Source of the DNA: CAVWCQ01 sp963753545
Lineage (GTDB): Bacteria > Chloroflexota > Anaerolineae > Aggregatilineales > Aggregatilineaceae
Assembly: GCA_963753545.1 (NCBI GenBank)
Contig: CAVWCQ010000008.1
Location: 434,001-498,000, forward strand
Reading direction: 5' to 3'
Length of the DNA stretch: 64,000 bases
A program made the position numbers and the translations under genes. Shown piece by piece: positions 34,651 to 41,842 of this stretch (positions are counted from its first letter, which is position 1; every line of letters starts with the position of its first letter). Under the pieces are notes generated by a model, which ran no database searches, was not told the DNA's origin, and saw nothing but the letters and a program-made list of their open reading frames with translations.

Positions 34651-34933
34651 GAACGCCTATTTTCATATCGTTGTGACGCGGCACCAGTGGCATGACGAGT
34701 TTTTGCGGGGATATTATTTGATGGTCTTGTCGCTGTAATACCCCTCTCCCAAAACAGGCCGTTTTTGAAGGTAGCTAGACGGTTAGGAAACGGTTAGTCG
34801 TGAAACCGAAAAGGGGGGGGTAAACAGATCGCCCCGTCGTAGAAGTGATCAACTAATTTTTTTGGAAAGTTTGCTAATAAGAGACTTACATTTCCTGCGC
34901 AGATCCTGTAGGGTCGGGTTAACAAACCCGCCC

Positions 34934-36052
34934 TCATGACTCGCTCTCTGCGTCCTCGTCCTCAGGGTCGTCGGGCCGTTCTCCGTACACATTCCCCATC
35001 ATGCCGGACATCAGGCTGGCGACGTACCGCACCGCGCTGATCGCCCGCCCGTAGCGCATCCGCGTAGGACCGAGTACGCCCAGCGCACCCCGTGCGTTTG
35101 GTGTGCCATAGCGGGCCAGAACCATGCTCAAATGGCTCAGATCATCCCAGCGCTCTTCCCCGGCGACCACCACCCGCACGTCCGGCTGATCGGGGGCCAT
35201 CATCTCGCGCAGGATACCGTTAAGGACGGTCTGTTCTTCCAGAACGCGGACGGCCTGCTGGGCTTCGTCATCGGTCAGCAGGTTCAGGCTTTCGCTCAGC
35301 CCATAACGAACGACATCTCGTGTGCTTTGCTGGTTGACCTGGATCATCGCATCAGCGACCACATCGCCTACCTCGCGGGCCAGCGTATCGGACAAATTGC
35401 GCGTTTTGCTGCGCACCTGTTCGGCAGTCATCCCGGCGCAGTTCTCATTGACGATCTGCGCCAGACGGGAGAGCGCATCCTGCTGGGCCGTCTCAGCCAG
35501 AGTAAGCATCTGCTGGTGGACACTGCCGCCTTGCAGTACCAGGACGAGCAGCACAAGCCGCCCCTGCGTGCTGATCAATTCCAGGTGCCGGAAATGGTTT
35601 TCGGCGGCGCGGGGCAGCGTCACCAGGGCCGCATACTGCGACGTGCGGGAAAGGACGCTTGCCGCCAGTCGCATCCATTCTTCCATACTTTGCGGCGCGC
35701 GTTGAAATTCACGAGCGATGCGGCGGCGTTCCAGAGGGGGCAGTTCACCCGCATTCAGCAAGCGGTGTACGAAGTAGCGGTAGCCCAATTTGGTTGGCAC
35801 GCGGCCCGCCGACGTATGAGGGGCGTAGATCAGCCCGTACTGTTCCAGCATGCTCATCTCGTTGCGTACCGTCGCGCTGCTGATACCCAGGCTGAACTGC
35901 TCGACCAGCGCTTTAGACGCGACGGGCTGCGGGTTGCGAGTATATTCGCGCACGATGAGCGACAGGACCATCTCCTGGCGTTCGGTCAGGTGGGGCAGTT
36001 CAATCCCTTCGCCCGGTGCGGACGGAAAATCGGGTGGTTTGTTGATTCCCAT
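34934..36052 (-). CDS. hrcA: Heat-inducible transcription repressor HrcA
   Basis: 372 residues. Winged-helix domain with LTERQEMVLSLIVREYTRNPQPVASKAL, SLGISSATVRNEMSMLEQYGLI and HTSAGRVPTKLGYRYFV, all classic HrcA, followed by the GAF-like middle domain (LVLLVLVLQGGSVHQQMLTL). HrcA represses chaperone operons by binding CIRCE. I find no CIRCE inverted repeat before grpE, dnaK, dnaJ or hrcA in this window. It stands alone, convergent with the two-copy element. The acidic tail (DDPEDEDAESES) is longer than usual. Confidence 0.95.
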   Translation of the reverse strand: MGINKPPDFPSAPGEGIELPHLTERQEMVLSLIVREYTRNPQPVASKALVEQFSLGISSATVRNEMSMLEQYGLIYAPHTSAGRVPTKLGYRYFVHRLLNAGELPPLERRRIAREFQRAPQSMEEWMRLAASVLSRTSQYAALVTLPRAAENHFRHLELISTQGRLVLLVLVLQGGSVHQQMLTLAETAQQDALSRLAQIVNENCAGMTAEQVRSKTRNLSDTLAREVGDVVADAMIQVNQQSTRDVVRYGLSESLNLLTDDEAQQAVRVLEEQTVLNGILREMMAPDQPDVRVVVAGEERWDDLSHLSMVLARYGTPNARGALGVLGPTRMRYGRAISAVRYVASLMSGMMGNVYGERPDDPEDEDAESES

Positions 36053-36395
36053 AAGTCAGGTCTCAAAGGATCAAGGTCCAGGTTCAACAGGATCATATCA
36101 TCTGCCAGAATCAGCGTCAAAGGATAGACCCGTTTTTGATCCGGCTGGCGGCGAAGCGAGAGCTATCCTATAAGTGTATTTTCGAGGGTTGATCCGTTCA
36201 CCGCCTCGGCTCGCTCCTATGACTCGGTAAACGAAAGTTTCCCATCGGAATAGCCTCCTTTACCTATCTCAAAATGAGCCAAATGGTTGCTGTTTGCAGA
36301 TGGTTTCTGGTCTACCATTACAGTGCGCGCGCTTCATCTCACCGAAAAGTGAGCCTTGCGCGCCTTCTTGTTTGGGTAGGTAGAAAGGGATCTAC
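36053..36395. other. Divergent intergenic region, leader hairpin
   Basis: 340 bases between hrcA (leftward) and a secreted-protein gene (rightward). Near the right end a nested hairpin GCGCGC...CTCACCGAAAAGTGAG...GCGCGC (about 36329-36370) lies in the leader of the secreted-protein gene, just before AGGTAGAAAGGG. No gene or terminator is seen in the rest. Confidence 0.5.
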
Positions 36396-37544
36396 ATGAA
36401 ACGCCTAGCAACAGCCTTAGCGGGCATCAGCGGATTACTGCTTGTGGTAGCACTGGCAGCGGGTTCAGGATCGTTAGCCTTCGCCCAGGGTGGCGGAACG
36501 GCGACTCCCTCTGGCCCACAGGCAGGCGCTCCACAGGGGTTTGTCCTGGACACGATCCTCTGTAATACCCCCGTCTTTGATCTGGCAGGCGGTGCGGCAG
36601 TCCCCAACACATTTGTTCGTGCGGGGCAAACCTGGTTTGTCAATCCATTGCCTTATGGCATCCAACAGGCCCCCGGTGCGCCGAGTGGAACGAGCTGGTA
36701 TGGTCAGCCGCTCCAGGCAAACGCTGCCGGCAGCCAGTCATCCAGCAATCTGCAAGGACAGGCCGGAGTGACCAGCGCGCAGCAGGGCGCTCAGTATGGG
36801 CAGTTGGGAATCCAGTCGGGCCAAGCCAATACCATGCCGAACACCGTGAATGGAATCAATACGCAGGGCGTGTTTGGTGAAAACCAGCCCGGCGGGCCGT
36901 TCATGGTCTCGCAGGCTGCTGATGTGAAACAGCCGTTTGTTGGCATCTGGACTCAAATCTACGTGGGCAGCCCCACGCCTGCGTACATCCCGACATCATG
37001 TGTTGCGGGGCAGCAGTTCTTTGCCAGCATGACCCCAGTCGACCACGCCGAGTCAGCCTTCCGCGCGGTTGGAGCATCCGGAATTACTGGATCCGTCAGC
37101 CTGCGTGAGCTGCCCAACGGCGGGACCTTCATCATGATTTCAGCCTCTGGCCTAAACCCAGGGGAAGCTTACCTGTCGCTGACCTACGACAACAGCACAT
37201 GTGCCTTGGAAGACTATGAAACCAAGGACTTCATTGGCAGCACCTATACGGCAGACGCCAATGGCTTTGCTGCAATGTCGGCGGCAGTCCCAGACAATCT
37301 GGGCGAGATCTACTCTGTATCGGTTCGTCGCGCCAGTGATTACGAGAGCGCGTCCGCACTGATGGCTTGCGCAGTCTTCCGGGGTGGCGCTCCCGCCACA
37401 ACGACTTCAAGTCAAACCAACACCCAGCAGAGTCAAGCTGGACAGGGTGGCACGACCAGCACCCAGCAGAATCAGGCAGGCCAGACGAGCACCAACCAAT
37501 CCAGTACTGGCAGTTCAAGTTCTGGAACGGGCACGGGTTACTAA
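36396..37544 (+). CDS. Secreted Gln/Ser/Thr-rich protein, function unknown
   Basis: 382 residues with a signal peptide (LATALAGISGLLLVVALAAGSGSLAFA). A Gln/Gly/Ser-rich middle precedes a beta-domain with four Cys; SVSLRELPNGGTFIMISASGLNPGEAYLSLTYDNSTC resembles CHRD-like extracellular domains. The C-terminal 60 residues are low-complexity repeats of TSSQ/QQSQAGQGG. It probably acts at the cell surface. AGAAAGGG lies before the ATG and a strong terminator follows. No enzyme motif is visible. Confidence 0.75.
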   Translation: MKRLATALAGISGLLLVVALAAGSGSLAFAQGGGTATPSGPQAGAPQGFVLDTILCNTPVFDLAGGAAVPNTFVRAGQTWFVNPLPYGIQQAPGAPSGTSWYGQPLQANAAGSQSSSNLQGQAGVTSAQQGAQYGQLGIQSGQANTMPNTVNGINTQGVFGENQPGGPFMVSQAADVKQPFVGIWTQIYVGSPTPAYIPTSCVAGQQFFASMTPVDHAESAFRAVGASGITGSVSLRELPNGGTFIMISASGLNPGEAYLSLTYDNSTCALEDYETKDFIGSTYTADANGFAAMSAAVPDNLGEIYSVSVRRASDYESASALMACAVFRGGAPATTTSSQTNTQQSQAGQGGTTSTQQNQAGQTSTNQSSTGSSSSGTGTGY

Positions 37545-37578
37545 TCGTTCGTCTGATCAACGGATAGACTAAGCGAAG

Positions 37579-37611
37579 GCGATGGGATCGAAAGGTCCCA
37601 TCGCTTTTTTT
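37579..37611 (+). terminator. Rho-independent terminator
   Basis: 9-bp stem GCGATGGGA/TCCCATCGC with an 8-base loop and seven T, 34 bases after the secreted-protein stop. Confidence 0.9.
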
Positions 37612-37734
37612 GGGGGCTGACGCACTATAGCTTTTTCTTTTCACTCATGATATACTTTGGCGACAAAGTAATTTGGGCGGGGCTTTAGGTATGATCGGAC
37701 CGCCACATCAGGAGAGCATCCCAAGGAGCTAGTA

Positions 37735-38064
37735 ATGGGCAAAAAGACCTTCGACGTGACGGAAGCCACCTTTGAGACAGACGTTCTCAAGTCGGAAATG
37801 CCGATTCTGATTGACTTCTGGGCCGAGTGGTGCGCGCCGTGCCGGATGATCGCGCCCCTGGTTGACCAGATTGCCGAAAAGTACGAGGGCAAAATCCGTG
37901 TGGCGAAGATCGACGCGGATGCCAACCAGAACATTCTGATGAATTACGGCATCATGGGCATTCCCACATTGATGCTGTTCAAGGGTGGCGAAGTCGTTGA
38001 GCGTATTGTCGGCTTCATGCCGATGGCTGCCCTGGAGCCGAAGATTTCCCGGCATCTGGGCTAG
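37735..38064 (+). CDS. trxA: Thioredoxin
   Basis: 109 residues with WCAPC active site in DFWAEWCAPCRMIAPLVDQIA and the cis-Pro loop GIMGIPTLMLFKGGEVV. It reduces protein disulfides in the cytosol. The ATG follows AAGGAG. Terminators lie before and after, so it is transcribed alone. The frame of a truncated gene on the other strand runs across it. Confidence 0.95.
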   Translation: MGKKTFDVTEATFETDVLKSEMPILIDFWAEWCAPCRMIAPLVDQIAEKYEGKIRVAKIDADANQNILMNYGIMGIPTLMLFKGGEVVERIVGFMPMAALEPKISRHLG

Positions 38065-38082
38065 TTCACCTGCACCTGAATG

Positions 38083-38108
38083 GGGAGCCGCATGGCTCCC
38101 TATTTTTT
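38083..38108 (+). terminator. Rho-independent terminator after trxA
   Basis: 7-bp stem GGGAGCC/GGCTCCC with loop GCAT followed by TATTTTTT, 19 bases after the trxA stop. Confidence 0.85.
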
Positions 38109-38406
38109 GCAGGAAATAGAGGTCTGATTCCTCGAGAAGACTAATCTCCCGCTCCGAAAATACCTCGCGGGGGGCCTGATCGAAGTCGTTTGCCGGGATG
38201 ACGAGCAGTTCTCGGCTGGTTTGGGTGGTCAAATCGACCTCGCGGATGGTGGTCGCCAGTCCCCAGTGGAGATTTTCTTCCGTGATAGGCTCATTGGTTG
38301 CAAAATAGACTATGGCGGGATCAGGCGTTCTCGTGGTCTGGGCGGAAGTGGTTCCGGGCTGGATCAAGGAAACGGCAATCAGCAGCAGGAGCAGCAGCCT
38401 CTTCAT
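38107..38406 (-). pseudogene. Truncated secreted propeller-like gene
   Basis: About 100 residues with a clear signal peptide (MKRLLLLLLIAVSLIQPGTTSAQ) and one beta-rich unit (PAIVYFATNEP..., EVDLTTQTSRELLVIPANDFDQ) like the N-terminal blade of the propeller proteins here. The frame has no proper end: it runs into the trxA terminator and antisense through trxA to a stop at 37729, so the rest of the gene is missing. GAGG lies before the ATG, 20 bases after the neighbouring lipoprotein gene. Probably a remnant left by deletion. Confidence 0.55.
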
Positions 38407-38426
38407 TTTTTCGACCTCTCATCGTT

Positions 38427-39710
38427 TCAGGGCAACCACAGGAAGGCCAGGATCATCTGCGTGTCTTCGAAAGCAAACGGGTTGCTGTCCACAGGCAGGT
38501 AGGGCGTCTGGTACAGGATATCATTGCTGCCGCCGTCCAGCGGCGTGAGAACAATAGTCCCCCGTTCGTGCCGCAGATCGTTATTGGCCCAGGCAACCAC
38601 CGACTGATCAGGGCTGAGTGCGTAGGATACTCCCCACAACATCCCATCGGGATCATCCGGAGCATAATAGGCTTCACTCTCCACGATCTGGACAGGTTCC
38701 TGATCGACTGCGGCAAGATACAACCCTGATCCGCCCGGCTGGCAGGCTTCGTCGGCCATTCCCCGGAAAATGATCCGCCCGTCGCGCAGCCATGTCGCCC
38801 GGTCCAGGTAGACATTCCGCACGCGGAAACTTTCTTTCATCGCGCCGCCCTGCGTCCGTAGAAAAATCCATTCCGGCCCTGCCAGCTCCATCGGCCCGGT
38901 GTGGCATGTCCCGCCGTGCCGCGTCTTGTCCCAGGCGGATGCCGGGTAGACCTGCATCTGGCGATCCGGGGAGCGCCAGGGTTCCCACGGCTGGGCAAAC
39001 GGCGTATCGGCGGGCAGCGGAGTCAGGTCCTTCGTGACCGGATCGTAGACGCGGTAATTGGCTTCCAGGCCGCCCACTTTGCCCACCCCCATAAAGATGA
39101 CCATCGGGCGGCTGTCGTTCAGCCATGCCACATCAAGCGGCAGTTCATCGCGCACGGATAACATAGGCTCAGCGGTACGCAGACCATCAGCGGAGGTGTA
39201 ATAAGCCGTGCTCAGCCCATTCTCGGTAAGAACATAAGCAATCGATTGCCCGTCGGGTGACCACTGCGCCAGACCGATATCACCTTTGGGGGAGATTTCC
39301 GCCACAATTGTGGATCGCCGCGCCTCGACATCGAACACCAGCAGCGCGCTGGATGTGGCGTAAAGCACACGTGTCTGGGTTGGATCGGGCAGCAGCGGGA
39401 ACAGGCGCACTGCCCGGTCAATTTGCAGCGGCTGGCCCGTTCCGCTCAGCGGCCAGATCACCAGCCGGTGCTCGACCATACCCTGCACCATGATCAGAAC
39501 GCTGTGAGAAGTCGCGCCGCCCGCCAGTGGCAGGTTCAGCGGCCCTATGGGGATCGGCGTCTCCGTGGGCAGGGAGGTATAACCGCGCGCCGGAATGCGT
39601 GCCCCTGAGTTATTTGGCAGGCAGGCCGGGATCAGTATTCCCAGTTCGGCTACCAGGAGCATGATCCCGATCAGGCTGCGCCAGGTGGGGCGAATATCCA
39701 GGCCCATCAT
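38427..39710 (-). CDS. Putative lipoprotein with TolB-like propeller
   Basis: 427 residues. Hydrophobic N-terminus ending in LIPAC (possible lipobox), a Pro/Thr-rich spacer, then blades such as LLVFDVEARRSTIVAEISPKGDIGLAQWSPDGQSIAYVL and ALSPDQSVVAWANND. The fold is a beta-propeller, exposed on the outer face of the membrane. AAGGGA lies before the ATG. It follows the ABC operon on the same strand after a repeat-rich 290-base gap; a link is possible but not shown. Confidence 0.75.
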   Translation of the reverse strand: MMGLDIRPTWRSLIGIMLLVAELGILIPACLPNNSGARIPARGYTSLPTETPIPIGPLNLPLAGGATSHSVLIMVQGMVEHRLVIWPLSGTGQPLQIDRAVRLFPLLPDPTQTRVLYATSSALLVFDVEARRSTIVAEISPKGDIGLAQWSPDGQSIAYVLTENGLSTAYYTSADGLRTAEPMLSVRDELPLDVAWLNDSRPMVIFMGVGKVGGLEANYRVYDPVTKDLTPLPADTPFAQPWEPWRSPDRQMQVYPASAWDKTRHGGTCHTGPMELAGPEWIFLRTQGGAMKESFRVRNVYLDRATWLRDGRIIFRGMADEACQPGGSGLYLAAVDQEPVQIVESEAYYAPDDPDGMLWGVSYALSPDQSVVAWANNDLRHERGTIVLTPLDGGSNDILYQTPYLPVDSNPFAFEDTQMILAFLWLP

Positions 39711-39916
39711 CCATTAAATCCCTTGCCAATCAAACAAAAGAAAATTTCACCGCAAAGAGCGCGGAGAGCGCAAAGGTAAAAGAGAGGAGGCTTCTTTATA
39801 TTTCTCTTTATGTTTCTTTGCGCTCTCCTCCTCAGAAAATAGCATTATGCGTTTTTTGCGCCCCAGATTGAAATCTGGACCTATCGGAGAAACTGGAAAC
39901 CCGCTAAAGGGGTTTT

Positions 39917-39980
39917 TGAGAGTCCCTTTAGTGGACTTTTTTCTCTCAATAGCCGTAGATTTTAATCTGCGGCGACACGG
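39917..39980 (+). repeat. Composite dispersed repeat, copy 3
   Basis: GAGTCCCTTTAGTGGACTTTT, CTCAATAGCC and AGATTTTAATCT followed by GCGGCGAC. Left of it (39748-39775) stands a reverse copy of the CTTTGCGCTCTCCGCGGTGAAA reiteration. Together they fill the gap 39711-40002, which contains no gene. Confidence 0.6.
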
Positions 39981-40002
39981 GTGAGCGCTGTTTTTATCCG
40001 AT

Positions 40003-40746
40003 TCAGGCGGGCAGCACCACCCCGTTCTTGATCCGTGTCTCGACCAACTGCCCGTCGCGCAGTTCATGCACAATATCGGCCTCGGCCATCACCTGCGGAT
40101 CGTGAGTGACGATCACCAGCGTGACGCCGCGCTCTTCCACCAGCCGCCGCAGCAGGTCCAGGATGCGCCGCCCGGTGCGCGTATCCAACTGCCCGGTGGG
40201 CTCGTCCGCCAGCACGAGTTCCGGCTTTTCGGCCAGTGCGCGAGCAATGGCGACGCGCTGCTGCTCCCCGCCCGACATTTCGTAGGGACGGTGGTTCATG
40301 CGGTCCGTCAATCCGACCCAGTTCAGCGCTTCTTCGATGCGCGCTTCCCGTTCACGGGGGTCGAGGCTGCGCATGCGCAGGGGCACGCCGACATTTTCCC
40401 GCGCATTGAGCAGCGGCATCAGCCCGAAGCTCTGGAAGATGAAACCCAACTCGTGCAGGCGCAGATCGAGCCGTTCTTTTTCGTTCATCTGCGTGACATT
40501 GCGGCCCAGCACCCAGATTTCACCCTGTGTCGGCATATCCAGCCCGGCGATCAGGTTGAGCAGGGTCGTCTTGCCCGACCCGGAACGGCCCACAATGGCG
40601 GTCATGTGCTGCGGCCAGACATCGAGCGTCACGTCGTTAACGGCGTGAATGTCCTCCCCGGCGAGGTGATAAATCCGGTGGACATGCGACAGGCTGATCG
40701 CGGGTTGAATACTGCTGGAATAGGTAGCACTCATGCCGTTTCCCAT
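40003..40746 (-). CDS. ABC transporter ATP-binding protein (MacB/LolD type), second
   Basis: 247 residues. Walker A GRSGSGKTT, Q-loop FIFQSFGLMPLL, signature MSGGEQQRVAIARAL, Walker B LVLADEPTGQLD and switch His in VIVTHDP are intact. It belongs to the LolD/MacB/FtsE-like group that powers FtsX-type permeases. It starts five bases after the first ATPase gene and is the last gene of the four-gene operon. Confidence 0.93.
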   Translation of the reverse strand: MGNGMSATYSSSIQPAISLSHVHRIYHLAGEDIHAVNDVTLDVWPQHMTAIVGRSGSGKTTLLNLIAGLDMPTQGEIWVLGRNVTQMNEKERLDLRLHELGFIFQSFGLMPLLNARENVGVPLRMRSLDPREREARIEEALNWVGLTDRMNHRPYEMSGGEQQRVAIARALAEKPELVLADEPTGQLDTRTGRRILDLLRRLVEERGVTLVIVTHDPQVMAEADIVHELRDGQLVETRIKNGVVLPA

Positions 40747-40751
40747 CTTTC

Positions 40752-41681
40752 CTACTGCTCCTGACCGTTGCCGTTGTGTTCGTGATGTTCGGGCCAGACG
40801 CCAATATGATCTTCTTCCAGGCGCAGGCGGACGCGATCTTCCATATCGAGTGTGTCAATATACGCTTCGGGGAGCTGCAAGCGCCCGGCGCGGTCCAGAA
40901 TCGCGTATTCTTCTTCGTGTATAGCGACATCGCCCTGGCGGCGGCGCAGAATTTCGGTGCTGGTCCGCCCGTCGCGCATCCCTACGACGCGATCCACGCG
41001 GGTCGCGACGTTCATATCGTGGGTGACGATGATCACCGTCACGCCAAAGTCGGCATTCAGGGCGCGCAGTGAGTGGAAAATCTGCTCGGCGGAAGTGCTG
41101 TCTACTTCACCCGTTGGTTCGTCGGCCAGCAGCAGGGCAGGACGGTTCGCCATCCCTACCGCAATCGCGACACGCTGCTGCTCACCACCGGACAGGCGAT
41201 CCGGGCGGTGATTCATGCGATCCGCCAACCCGACCAGATCGAGCAGATTAGCGGCATGGGTCCGGCGCTCTTTGGCGGAGAGCCAGCCGGACAGCGCCAT
41301 CGGCAGTTCGACGTTTTCGCGGGCGGTCAGATAGGGCAGCAGGTTGCGCGCCGTCTGCTGCCAGACGAAACCGACCATATGGCGGCGGTAACGCACCTGA
41401 TCGCGCCGCGTCATTTCCAGCAGGTTATATTCGCCCACATGGATACGCCCGGCGGTCGGGGAATCCAGCCCGCCCAGGATGTTCATCAGCGTCGATTTGC
41501 CGGACCCCGACGGGCCGACAAGGGCCATCATCTCGCCTTCACGGACGATGAGGTCCAGCCCTTGCAGCGCGACCACTTCCAGGTCGGCTACCTTGTAAAT
41601 CTTCACCAGATTATCGGCCTCGATAAAAATCGGGCGCGTATTTTCGCCATTTTTTTGCAGCGCGTCTATCTCTTGAGCCAT
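40752..41681 (-). CDS. ABC transporter ATP-binding protein (MacB/LolD type), first
   Basis: 309 residues. Walker A GPSGSGKST, FVWQQTARNLLPYL, signature LSGGEQQRVAIAVGM, Walker B LLLADEPTGEVD, switch His in IIVTHD. The C-terminal 60 residues go beyond a normal ATPase and contain a strand pattern (YAILDRAGRLQLPEAYI) like an AbrB-type or small beta domain. That extension, followed by an acidic end, is not usual. It lies downstream of the two permease genes. Confidence 0.92.
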   Translation of the reverse strand: MAQEIDALQKNGENTRPIFIEADNLVKIYKVADLEVVALQGLDLIVREGEMMALVGPSGSGKSTLMNILGGLDSPTAGRIHVGEYNLLEMTRRDQVRYRRHMVGFVWQQTARNLLPYLTARENVELPMALSGWLSAKERRTHAANLLDLVGLADRMNHRPDRLSGGEQQRVAIAVGMANRPALLLADEPTGEVDSTSAEQIFHSLRALNADFGVTVIIVTHDMNVATRVDRVVGMRDGRTSTEILRRRQGDVAIHEEEYAILDRAGRLQLPEAYIDTLDMEDRVRLRLEEDHIGVWPEHHEHNGNGQEQ

Positions 41682-41842
41682 ATTTGTTCTCCGAACCCTT
41701 CTTCATCAGTTTATACGCCATCCGGCGCTGTAATTCACAAAACCCCTTAACCTGTTCCCGCCTGTTTTTTGTAGGGGCGCTGCTTGCGTGCAGCGTGCGA
41801 AGCTAAGCCGCTGCGCCCTGTCCATTTGCGTGGGAGAGGGGC

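Larger units (their letters stand above)
34072..34880 (+). ncRNA. Two-copy non-coding element, copy A (candidate SOS-regulated RNA)
   Basis: An 809-base stretch without a plausible gene that recurs in inverted orientation at 57772-58506. Order: promoter; a double-palindrome repeat (34145-34225); a CTTTGCG reiteration; then a core (34336-34880) well conserved with copy B over most of its length. The core begins GGGGCCAGGGGCCAAAG, holds a potential stem (34403-34414 with 34442-34453) around AGTGATCAACTA, has that 12-mer again at 34844-34855, and ends in ATTTTTTTGGAAAGTTTGC. In copy A about 100 extra bases, including a dispersed composite repeat at 34583-34650, interrupt the middle, and the stem has two mismatches. 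Whether an RNA is made is inference from the promoter. Confidence 0.5.

Noticed and set aside
34336..34880. Retron or group II intron
   Set aside because: No reverse transcriptase gene nearby and no domain V-like catalytic stem in either copy.
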